From positions 1-13,100 of the forward strand of contig CAJLXE010000027.1 in the NCBI GenBank assembly GCA_905210525.1: a stretch of 13,100 nt of DNA, given 5' to 3'. Below are positions 1 to 6,405 of the stretch, piece after piece (position 1 is the first letter of the stretch; each line of letters starts with the position of its first letter). Origin of the DNA: an uncultured Clostridia bacterium (lineage in GTDB: Bacteria > Bacillota > Clostridia > HGM11327). Made by a program: the position numbers and the translations under genes. A model generated the notes under the pieces. The model was not told where the DNA came from and did not search any database. It saw nothing but the letters and a program-made list of their open reading frames with translations.

Positions 1-348
1 GCCGCCGCGTCTGCAAGCGTCGGCAACTTCTTTTACGACGTCGCCCTTAAAAGGACTGTTTTTTACGCTGTGTTCCGTATAAGCGGACGGCCACAGACAA
101 AATCCGTCGTGATGCTTTGCGGTAATAACTATTCCCTTGAATCCGCCTGCTTTTGCGGCCTCTACCCACTGATCGCAGTCGAGAGCGCTCGGGTTGAATA
201 CGCTTTCGGGTTCGGTTCCGTCGCCCCATTCTCTGTCTGTAAACGTATTTACGCCAAAGTGGCAAAAAATGTACATTTCCGTATCAAACCATGCAAGCTG
301 ACGAGCCGACGGTCTGACGGATGCCGCCTGTTTTAAAAATTCTTTCAT
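1..348 (-). CDS. Alpha-L-fucosidase, GH29 family (N-terminal part, cut by window edge)
   Basis: Reading from ATG at 348-346 down to base 1 gives 116 codons without a stop; the rest lies left of the window. The protein matches the start of GH29 alpha-L-fucosidases, retaining enzymes that release terminal L-fucose. Visible landmarks are W20-F21 followed by an HFG motif (residues 30-32), an EWGDG segment near 40-44, the characteristic ITAKHHDGF strand (75-83) and a following LWPS (85-88). The catalytic nucleophile normally lies much further on and cannot be seen. There is no signal peptide, so a cytoplasmic enzyme acting on imported oligosaccharides is inferred. A GAGG ribosome site sits about 8 bases before the ATG. 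The gene starts 23 bases after the SGNH esterase stop on the same strand, so the two are probably co-transcribed. Family assignment is strong; substrate linkage is unknown. Confidence 0.88.
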   Translation of the reverse strand, partial: MKEFLKQAASVRPSARQLAWFDTEMYIFCHFGVNTFTDREWGDGTEPESVFNPSALDCDQWVEAAKAGGFKGIVITAKHHDGFCLWPSAYTEHSVKNSPFKGDVVKEVADACRRGG

Positions 349-371
349 TGATTAATCCTCACTGTAATGTA

Positions 372-974
372 TCAGAGCATATCTTTTATTGTTTTTACTA
401 CTGTCATGCCGAGTTTTTCGTACCCTGCTCCGTTATAATGATATCCGTCGCCTGTTCTGATATCGGCTATACCGTCTACAACGGAATAAAGATCTTCAAC
501 CGGAATATTGTAACGTGCGCCGACTTCCTTTACGGCTTTGTTTCTATTTATTACATGCGCGTTAAAATCTGCGTAAACAAATTCACTGCAGGGATTTGTT
601 ATGGGTGTAGAAAGTGCAAGTACGAATTTTGCGTCGGGAAGCAATTCTTTAAGACGGTATATATACATATCAAAATGCTTTGCATATTCCTCGTCCGACA
701 TATGAGCTCCGTGTATTCCGTTATTTACGTGAACAAGCTCAAAGTTTTTGCTTCCGCTCTCGTTTACTATTGTCTCAATTTCGCGGGAAAGATAAATGTT
801 ATCAACGGCTTTTGACGAGGTGTATCTGCATACGCAGTAATCCTTGCCGAGCTCTCTGTCTACAACGGGATGATAACCTTGCGTTATAGAATCTCCGAGA
901 AGAAGAATTTTTTTCTCAATTTCCGTGTTGCCGTACCATATATTTGTCCATTCTATTTTTTCGAGTTTACTCAT
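372..974 (-). CDS. SGNH/GDSL-type hydrolase, probable carbohydrate esterase
   Basis: A 200-residue protein with the SGNH hydrolase blocks: GDSIT at residues 27-31 (nucleophile Ser29), an NNGIHG segment at 84-89 in the block III Asn position, and DGYHYNGAGY at 176-185, giving Asp176 and His179 of the catalytic triad. It lacks a signal peptide or membrane segment and is therefore probably cytoplasmic. Family members include acetyl- and other carbohydrate esterases. Sitting directly before a GH29 fucosidase, it most likely removes acyl (for example acetyl) groups from imported oligosaccharides; this is inference from context. The start at 974 has only a weak AGGG ribosome site about 11 bases upstream; a much better AAGGAGGAG (1008-1016) lies too far away. 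No alternative in-frame ATG, GTG or TTG lies near that better site. Confidence 0.82.
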   Translation of the reverse strand: MSKLEKIEWTNIWYGNTEIEKKILLLGDSITQGYHPVVDRELGKDYCVCRYTSSKAVDNIYLSREIETIVNESGSKNFELVHVNNGIHGAHMSDEEYAKHFDMYIYRLKELLPDAKFVLALSTPITNPCSEFVYADFNAHVINRNKAVKEVGARYNIPVEDLYSVVDGIADIRTGDGYHYNGAGYEKLGMTVVKTIKDML

Positions 975-988
975 AACTGTTTTTGCCC

Positions 989-1016
989 TTACCGCATTGA
1001 ACGAGGGCTCCTCCTT
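989..1016 (-). promoter_or_regulatory. Strong Shine-Dalgarno followed by a two-codon mini-ORF ahead of the SGNH esterase
   Basis: On the minus strand AAGGAGGAG (1008-1016) is followed after 10 bases by ATG CGG TAA (997-989), then 14 bases later by the esterase ATG. Ribosomes could load here and reinitiate at the esterase, or the site may simply be fortuitous. The bases GAGG and CCTC around the site can also pair and partly hide it. Confidence 0.3.
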
Positions 1017-1054
1017 AATTGTCTGACTTTTGGAGTGTATATCAACACATCAAT

Positions 1055-1083
1055 ATTCTAACATAAACAGGGGGATTATTCAA
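1055..1083 (-). promoter_or_regulatory. Promoter for the SGNH esterase-fucosidase unit
   Basis: On the minus strand a -35 TTGAAT (1083-1078) and -10 TAGAAT (1060-1055) are separated by 17 bases. The -10 is preceded by TGT, an extended -10. The predicted transcript start near 1048 leaves a leader of about 74 bases. It lies just downstream of a terminator-like hairpin after the lipoprotein gene. Confidence 0.5.
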
Positions 1084-1125
1084 TACTGTAATTGCATGAG
1101 GGGAGGGTTAATTACGGAAATATTT

Positions 1126-1163
1126 AAAACAAATACGGGGCAGCTTTTTACCGGCCGTCCCGT
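1126..1163 (-). terminator. Probable intrinsic terminator after the lipoprotein gene
   Basis: Minus-strand ACGGG (1163-1159) pairs with CCCGT (1139-1135), and inside these CGGC pairs with GCTG (one G-U), with one internal mismatch. The stem is followed by ATTTGTTTT. It begins 7 bases after the lipoprotein stop codon, as expected for a factor-independent terminator. Confidence 0.55.
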
Positions 1164-1170
1164 TGAAATA

Positions 1171-2820
1171 TTATCGGAAAGTAACAAACATAGGCTGAGA
1201 ATTTTTCAATTTTACACGAAAATATCCTTCGCTGTCCGCATGAAGTTCGGTTTCACCGCCGTCGATACGGCAGATAACCGACGATACCAATGAATTAAGC
1301 TTAAATTTAAGCACATAGCCGTCGTCGGTACCGAAAATTTTATCATCGGGTAATTGAGCATCCATAACCATAAAAGCGTAGCCGCCGTCAAAATTTTTAC
1401 TCTGAAAACATCCGACTATGTAAGATCTGTTGCCGGATTCGCATACGAGGTCTTGTATTTTATCGCTGAAACCCATATAAGGGTTTTCCAGAAGAGTATA
1501 TTCGGGAGCGGAAGAGCTTCTTACGGTATATGTTCCGAGATAATTGTATGCGCAGTACAGACCGCCGATATTTAAAATATTTTCGTTTACCTTTTGGGCC
1601 TCAAAGTATGCGCCCGACGGCATATTTTTATCGTCGGCAATGCCGTTGGTATTTTGTATCGGCAGTGAGTAGTTGAAATACTGTACGCCCGTTGCTCCGA
1701 AGCACATTGCCACGGACGCCATCCAGCGGAAAGCTTTGGCGGAATTTATATCATTTAAATTTTCGGACTGTACATATCCCCACAGAAGCTTACCCTCAGA
1801 ACGCGCTTTTCTTGCAAACACTTCATATTCGCGGAAAATATAGTCCATACTTTTTGCCGTGCCGAACAGTCCGCTGTAAAATGCAAGTGCTTGTACGTTA
1901 TCGAAATATTCCTCGGATTCGGCAATATTTTTCAGCATATCGAGCTGACCCATGAAGTTTACATATGGCTTCCAGCCGTATACGGAATATACGTTTTCAT
2001 ATTGCACGCATAATTCGGAGTAATATTTGTATGCGTCTTCACCGTACGGTTCGTCTACAATGCAGTGACCTTTTATTACGGGGCAATTTTTGTATATTGA
2101 AACGTAATCTATGCCTCTGAGTATAATATATATGCCGAATCTTGTACACCATGAGGTAAAATCGTGCATCTGTTTTTCCGTATACATATTTGCATCAACG
2201 GTTACGGTATTGAATCCCGCTTCCTTGAGAGCTTTTATCTGCGCCGCGCTTGTAAAAGGATTTGATTCGTAGTTTACGGCGTTTATTGTGAAAACAGGTT
2301 CCGTATATGTGTTCTTTGATACGCCTATTATATTTTTTTCGTTGGGTATTATTTTCTTTTCGATGTCATCATAGCCGATATAATTGTTTATAAAATCGTA
2401 TATTGCCCTTATATCGCTGTAATAGTTGTTTCCTCCGAGAATAATATCTCCCTCGCTTACGGCGATTATATAATCCATGGAACTTTCGAGAGTATTGATT
2501 CTGTGTTCTATTGCGGTAACGCGCTTGGAGCTTGCAAGTATTATTTCATTCTCGGTATAAGGGCTGCTGTCCGGGATTAACGGTATCTGTACGCCCGTTA
2601 CTTTTTTTACAGCCTCCTGAAGCACATATACGGTTTCTTTCTGATATGCCGTATAGGCTGACGGGTAGACTATGGTATATTTTGATAAAGAATATATACT
2701 TACACGTTCTTCGGGTACGGGCGTACGCAGAGCTGCGCCGTCATGTTCTGAATCCGGTGCACAACCGAAACATATCAATGTAATTATTAATGCCAGCAAC
2801 CATACCACTGTTTTTTTCAC
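1171..2820 (-). CDS. Predicted lipoprotein with glycoside-hydrolase-like barrel, family unassigned
   Basis: A 549-residue protein starting at GTG (2820-2818), chosen because AAGGAG lies 8 bases upstream. Residues 1-19 form a charged-then-hydrophobic signal ending at Cys20 (ICFGC), a slightly atypical lipobox, so membrane anchoring on the outside is predicted. Residues about 45-150 resemble the small alpha/beta domain that precedes the barrel in GH20/GH67-like enzymes. Residues about 175-425 look like a TIM barrel: alternating strand and helix segments, a VDEPYG motif at 255-260 with acidic Asp256/Glu257, and aromatic strand ends such as LLWGYVQSEN (345-354). Residues about 430-549 look beta-rich. 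The DEP motif recurs in several uncharacterised glycoside-hydrolase-like families, but I cannot name this one. It follows the GH106-like gene by 78 bases, so a surface role in the same glycan pathway is likely; catalysis is unproven. Confidence 0.7.
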   Translation of the reverse strand: MKKTVVWLLALIITLICFGCAPDSEHDGAALRTPVPEERVSIYSLSKYTIVYPSAYTAYQKETVYVLQEAVKKVTGVQIPLIPDSSPYTENEIILASSKRVTAIEHRINTLESSMDYIIAVSEGDIILGGNNYYSDIRAIYDFINNYIGYDDIEKKIIPNEKNIIGVSKNTYTEPVFTINAVNYESNPFTSAAQIKALKEAGFNTVTVDANMYTEKQMHDFTSWCTRFGIYIILRGIDYVSIYKNCPVIKGHCIVDEPYGEDAYKYYSELCVQYENVYSVYGWKPYVNFMGQLDMLKNIAESEEYFDNVQALAFYSGLFGTAKSMDYIFREYEVFARKARSEGKLLWGYVQSENLNDINSAKAFRWMASVAMCFGATGVQYFNYSLPIQNTNGIADDKNMPSGAYFEAQKVNENILNIGGLYCAYNYLGTYTVRSSSAPEYTLLENPYMGFSDKIQDLVCESGNRSYIVGCFQSKNFDGGYAFMVMDAQLPDDKIFGTDDGYVLKFKLNSLVSSVICRIDGGETELHADSEGYFRVKLKNSQPMFVTFR

Positions 2821-2841
2821 AGATTTTGCTCCTTAAGATGG

Positions 2842-2882
2842 ATATGCGGCATAAGTGTTCTGTAGTACATTTTGCCGCATAT
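2842..2882 (-). other. Intercistronic hairpin between GH106-like and lipoprotein genes
   Basis: ATATGCGGCA (2842-2851) and TGCCGCATAT (2873-2882) form a perfect 10-bp inverted repeat around a 21-base loop, whose ends can pair partly. It lies in the 78-base gap and is not followed by a U-run on the minus strand. It is therefore more likely an mRNA-processing or stabilising hairpin, or a weak pause, than a terminator. Confidence 0.5.
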
Positions 2883-2898
2883 TTTCCGTATGATTTAA

Positions 2899-5800
2899 TT
2901 ATTTGTTTATATAAAGCTTGGGTGCTTCGTAAAGTCCGTATGCTACAAGGTCGTATTCGCTTGCATAGTTTACGCGGTCTTTTGAATGATGCTCAAACTG
3001 TCCGCCGTCCGCAACCGTCTGATCCTCATAATTGAGATGCGGTCCGTAAAGGTTTCTGAAGCTTGCGCACAATCTGAGTTCAATGCTGTTTGAACCCGCT
3101 TCAAGATAATCCGATATTTCCGCATGAGCCCCGCCGTCCTTGCCGACTATTCCCGCATATTTGCCGTTTACTTTTACGCTTACGGCGGTAGATATATGCT
3201 TGCCGAGAACCAAAAGTGCGTTTTCGGGTTTTTTGTCAAGCTCTGCTTCGTACTTATATACAAAAGCGTTAGGATAGAACTTATACTTCTGATCGAGCAG
3301 CGAGCCGTACGTAAAGCTGTCGGGCTTTTTGCATATTATGAATCTGTCTGTTTCGGGATCGATATCAACACCGAATTCGCCTTCAAGAATGAGAACGTCT
3401 ATTTCGTCTCTTACGTCGAATTTGTCTGCCCATATAACAAACTCGTTGTCGCCCTCCTTTACATAAGAGGATATGTCGATTTTTCCGATTTTATAATCAA
3501 GATAATGCTTTTCGCCTGCCCATTGTGCATCAATTCCGTTCACGCGAAGCTTCATGAGCTGAGGCCGTTCTATAACGGCGTATATTTTTTCCGGCAGCTC
3601 TCCGTCTTTTATTCTGACATTGTATATTGCTTCAAAACCGGAGCCTTTGCCATAATTATTTCTGTCAAGGAATTCGGATTTGAACTGTATGCCGTTCCAT
3701 GCGTTGCAGAAGCCTCTTACCTCGATGAGTTTTTTACGTGTCTCGATGTAATAACGCTCGGGATACTCATTGCCGTCGGCTCTGAGTCTGCAGTGGTCAA
3801 GAACACAGTTGTTGTCTTTTTCCGGCATTATGGATACTTCTTTGAGCGGTACTTCTTTTTCGGCGGCGGGTTTCGGCAAAGGAATATCAACCTTGTCGCC
3901 TTCGACTATCATCATTGACTGATTGCGTTCAAGTCTGAGGGGGAATGTTATTGTGCCGTCCTTTTCAGTGCACTTGATTCCTCTTCTTTCGCCGCTGAAG
4001 AGATCCCACTGAGAAGCGCATTTGCCGTATATTGTGATATCCGCTTCGAACGTATCCATGGAATGGTTTACGAAGAAATATACGTGTCTGCCGTCGTCAA
4101 GAGTTCTTCTCATATGATTGAAGCCTGTCGGAATGGGTTTGCTGCAAAGGAGTCTTCTCGGCAATACTTTGCAAAGCGCCTCGTGTACGCCCTGTGCGCC
4201 GCATACTGTGTTCCAGCCCGAACGGATTGCGTCTGTCAGCGCGCTGTCTGTTGCACCGTCAATGTATTCGGCAGCGTCTCCGGTTGAAATAACCGTACCG
4301 CCGTTTTCTTCAAAGCGCTTTATAAGCTCGGCAACGTCTTTTCGCATATTTATCATGTTGCGCGATACAACAACAACGTCGTATGACTGCGCGCCCACAA
4401 TGAATTTTTTGCCGTCAACAGTACCGTTGTCGCCAACCGAGAATTCATCGCCTATATCGAAATCCCACTGCTCGTCTATAAGCTTCTGCATAACCGTAAG
4501 GAAATCGCTCATATCGGGATTTTTTATGCAGTCTGCCGAGAATGTATGATTTATCATTCCCTTTTGCTTTGAAAGAGGAACCATGTAGGCGGTTGTTGTT
4601 GTGTTGAGCATGAGGATACGCTGTTCCATTCTGCCCTGTGAGAGGAGGTATGAAATACGTGCGAAATAGTCGTTGTAATCCGTGTATTCATTCCACCACG
4701 GCTGACGCCAGTCGAACGACTGAGGACAGTCGCGCTTACGCACGCCGACTATTGAATAATGTGTGAGGTGCTGGCACATGAAGTTTATGCCGTTTACCAT
4801 AAGCCAGTCGCCTATGCGCTTATAGTCGTTGAATGTGGAATGCCAACCTGCCGCGCCGTACGCTTCAACAAGAGTTCTTTCTTTTTTGAACTGGTTTGCT
4901 GCCGAACGTGCCTCGTACATAAGAAGAGTATCGTTCCAGGCGGGAACATCTGCAAGTGCATCGCAAAGAAGCATATCTATTCCGGGCCACTGACGGAACT
5001 CATAGGTTCTCTGTTCGGAGAATGCGCCGCCCATAGTCTGCGGCCATGAGTGCTCCTGATCATGTCCCGTCCATGCAATGCCGTTGTCCTCGCACCACTT
5101 TGATATGGGCTTTACAAATGAATCTATCCACAGCTGACTGAGAGTACAGTTGTAGTCGTATCTTATTTTTTCGGGAGTGCGGTCGAAGTTGCCGTTGAAA
5201 TTTTCATATACGGCGGCAATATTCTTTTCAAGAGGATATCCGTGCATTTCCATGAACTTTTTGCGAACCGTATCGGTGTACAGAACCTGATCTTCTCCGC
5301 AGCCCCAGATGCTTGCTTCATCGGAGAATATGGCTTTTATGTGATCCTTGAAATCTGCTCCGAAACGTTTTTTGTATTCCTCATGGGTAATCTTTATAAA
5401 TTCCTCTGTAACCTTCGGGTTGGAGAGATCCACATACGGATGCCCTCCGCATGAGCGGTCATCGCGCGGATCCGTAAGATTTATACGCATTACTTTATCG
5501 GAATGTTCTGCCCATTTTTCCGGAGCAACATCGCTCAGGCACTCTCCTACGGCATTGTTTTCTTCATCAAAGGCATACGCCGCAATAAAATTATTACCCT
5601 TATCTGCGTGTTTGGCGTTGATTATGCGGTATTCAGCCCATTTTATGATTGTATCGGGGATATGATCCATAACCAAGCCGCCTGCAAATCCGGACGGCCA
5701 TGCGTATTCGTCGTACATATAGAGAATAAGTCCGAGTTTTTTTGCGCCTTCAAGCGTTTTTTCCCATACGTCAAAAAAATCCTTTTCAAGGTAGGGTGTT

Positions 5801-5967
5801 ATAAGTCCCTGTCTTACGTGGACAAATCCGCCCCCGAAGCCGTGTTCTTTCATTTCTTTAAGCTGTCTGACTGTTTCTTCCGCATCCATTTCTTCATTCC
5901 ATATCCAGAACGGAGCCGGACGGTAAAATGCGTCCGGAGCGGTAAAACTCTTATATATGTTATCCAT
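2899..5967 (-). CDS. GH106-like glycoside hydrolase (alpha-L-rhamnosidase type), cytoplasmic
   Basis: A 1022-residue protein from ATG at 5967-5965, preferred over an upstream in-frame GTG (6003-6001) because AAAGGAAAA lies just before it. It opens with the signature of GH106 and related alpha-L-rhamnosidase-like enzymes: RPAPFWIWNEEMD (16-28), GFGGGFVHVRQGL (43-55) and YMYDEYAWPSG (83-93). Acidic candidates in the barrel include Asp216/Glu217 (IFSDEASIWG) and Glu368 in VEAYGAAGW, followed by a DYKRIGDWLMVNGINF segment (381-396). A domain resembling the amidotransferase-like middle domain of such enzymes spans about 448-600. The C-terminus is beta-sandwich, with a late FRNLYGPH motif typical of galactose-binding-like domains. 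No signal peptide is present. GH106 enzymes cleave alpha-L-rhamnosides, notably in rhamnogalacturonans. The superfamily has many uncharacterised branches, so the sugar specificity is inferred. It is the promoter-proximal gene of the cluster. Confidence 0.78.
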   Translation of the reverse strand: MDNIYKSFTAPDAFYRPAPFWIWNEEMDAEETVRQLKEMKEHGFGGGFVHVRQGLITPYLEKDFFDVWEKTLEGAKKLGLILYMYDEYAWPSGFAGGLVMDHIPDTIIKWAEYRIINAKHADKGNNFIAAYAFDEENNAVGECLSDVAPEKWAEHSDKVMRINLTDPRDDRSCGGHPYVDLSNPKVTEEFIKITHEEYKKRFGADFKDHIKAIFSDEASIWGCGEDQVLYTDTVRKKFMEMHGYPLEKNIAAVYENFNGNFDRTPEKIRYDYNCTLSQLWIDSFVKPISKWCEDNGIAWTGHDQEHSWPQTMGGAFSEQRTYEFRQWPGIDMLLCDALADVPAWNDTLLMYEARSAANQFKKERTLVEAYGAAGWHSTFNDYKRIGDWLMVNGINFMCQHLTHYSIVGVRKRDCPQSFDWRQPWWNEYTDYNDYFARISYLLSQGRMEQRILMLNTTTTAYMVPLSKQKGMINHTFSADCIKNPDMSDFLTVMQKLIDEQWDFDIGDEFSVGDNGTVDGKKFIVGAQSYDVVVVSRNMINMRKDVAELIKRFEENGGTVISTGDAAEYIDGATDSALTDAIRSGWNTVCGAQGVHEALCKVLPRRLLCSKPIPTGFNHMRRTLDDGRHVYFFVNHSMDTFEADITIYGKCASQWDLFSGERRGIKCTEKDGTITFPLRLERNQSMMIVEGDKVDIPLPKPAAEKEVPLKEVSIMPEKDNNCVLDHCRLRADGNEYPERYYIETRKKLIEVRGFCNAWNGIQFKSEFLDRNNYGKGSGFEAIYNVRIKDGELPEKIYAVIERPQLMKLRVNGIDAQWAGEKHYLDYKIGKIDISSYVKEGDNEFVIWADKFDVRDEIDVLILEGEFGVDIDPETDRFIICKKPDSFTYGSLLDQKYKFYPNAFVYKYEAELDKKPENALLVLGKHISTAVSVKVNGKYAGIVGKDGGAHAEISDYLEAGSNSIELRLCASFRNLYGPHLNYEDQTVADGGQFEHHSKDRVNYASEYDLVAYGLYEAPKLYINK

Positions 5968-5996
5968 AAATTGTTTTCCTTTCGGGAAATATATCG

Positions 5997-6013
5997 GGCG
6001 CACTATACGCGCC
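5997..6013 (-). other. Short GC inverted repeat at the predicted 5' end of the glycan-cluster transcript
   Basis: GGCGC (5997-6001) and GCGCC (6009-6013) flank 7 bases. The predicted start of the minus transcript is near 6013, so the RNA would begin with this hairpin. It could protect the 5' end or overlap an operator at +1. Confidence 0.3.
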
Positions 6014-6019
6014 TGTTAG

Positions 6020-6048
6020 ATTTTATCATATATAACCGAAAAAATCAA
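6020..6048 (-). promoter_or_regulatory. Promoter of the glycan cluster
   Basis: On the minus strand TTGATT (6048-6043) and TAAAAT (6025-6020) are separated by 17 bases. A TGA immediately before the -10 makes it an extended -10. It lies about 50 bases upstream of the GH106-like start codon and diverges from the mntP promoter. Confidence 0.55.
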
Positions 6049-6058
6049 CCCCTAAAAG

Positions 6059-6072
6059 ATTTTGCGCAAAAT
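6059..6072. promoter_or_regulatory. Perfect 14-bp palindrome, candidate operator of the glycan cluster
   Basis: ATTTTGCGCAAAAT is exactly self-complementary, with a central CG, and ends 10 bases upstream of the -35 element of the glycan-cluster promoter. Palindromes with a central CG are typical of LacI/GalR-family sites, which commonly control sugar operons. No regulator gene is visible here, so the assignment is inference. Confidence 0.45.
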
Positions 6073-6126
6073 TTATTTAAAAAATGTACGCCATTCGGGA
6101 ATTATTCGGCGCACAGATAAATAATA

Positions 6127-6155
6127 TTTACAAACGGTTGAAATTGTGGTATAAT
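6127..6155 (+). promoter_or_regulatory. Promoter of the mntP riboswitch transcript
   Basis: TTTACA (6127-6132) and TATAAT (6150-6155) are separated by 17 bases, a near-consensus housekeeping promoter. The predicted start near 6162 lies shortly before the aptamer. Confidence 0.65.
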
Positions 6156-6173
6156 TCGCATTGTTTAATTTAT

Positions 6174-6259
6174 GTAATTTCCGTGAGGGAGTAGTAAGCG
6201 TATAAGTATATGTAGCAAGTCAACATACTGACTTAACGGTCTGGCTTGTTTTAAATTAC
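6174..6259 (+). ncRNA. yybP-ykoY (manganese) riboswitch aptamer
   Basis: The closing stem P1 pairs GTAATTT (6174-6180) with AAATTAC (6253-6259). Inside are the conserved loop sequence GGGAGTAG (6187-6194), a GTCAACATACTGAC hairpin region (6219-6232), and a CTGGC segment (6241-6245) matching the second conserved loop strand. The following ACGAGAC is also typical. Aptamers of this class bind Mn2+ where the two conserved loops meet and usually switch on Mn exporters. The next gene is mntP, which fits. Pattern and context agree, so identification is strong even without a covariance search. Confidence 0.88.
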
Positions 6260-6261
6260 GA

Positions 6262-6303
6262 GACTCATGTATAACTGTAACGGCTATACTATGGGTCTTT
6301 TTT
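6262..6303 (+). terminator. Riboswitch expression-platform terminator
   Basis: GACTCATGTATA (6262-6273) pairs with TATACTATGGGTC (6285-6297), with G-U pairs and a bulge, and is followed by six T residues (6298-6303). It starts two bases after the aptamer P1 strand. The expected behaviour is premature termination at low Mn2+ and read-through when Mn2+ stabilises the aptamer. Confidence 0.72.
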
Positions 6304-6369
6304 GTATCCGTTCAAGCGTGTTGTGTTATGCATTAAGAAATTGCACTTGTATCCTCATTAAGAAAGGGC

Positions 6370-6393
6370 GTCTTTGTACAGAATGTCAAAGAC
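6370..6393 (+). other. Second leader hairpin just upstream of mntP
   Basis: GTCTTTG (6370-6376) and CAAAGAC (6387-6393) form a perfect 7-bp stem with a 10-base loop, ending 12 bases before the mntP ATG. No U-run follows. It may shape access to the weak mntP ribosome site. A 10-base direct repeat CATTAAGAAA (6331-6340, 6356-6365) lies just upstream. Confidence 0.35.
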
Positions 6394-6405
6394 ACGGTAA
6401 GAAGT

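Noticed and set aside
321..815. Plus-strand open frame of 164 codons over the SGNH esterase region
   Set aside because: It lies opposite the esterase gene, is cysteine/tyrosine-rich without domain features, and lacks a ribosome site. The minus-strand frame carries clear catalytic motifs.
3124..3918. Plus-strand open frame of 264 codons inside the GH106-like gene
   Set aside because: A long antisense shadow caused by codon composition. The protein has no recognisable motif, and the minus-strand frame is continuous and homologous to a known superfamily.
5968..6003. Upstream GTG start adding 12 residues to the GH106-like protein
   Set aside because: No ribosome site near the GTG, and it lies almost at the predicted transcript start. 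The internal ATG at 5967 has AAAGGAAAA at good spacing, and the family motif begins soon after.
5503..6120. Plus-strand open frame of 205 codons overlapping the GH106-like start and its promoter
   Set aside because: Antisense to real coding sequence and running through the divergent promoter region; no ribosome site and no domain.
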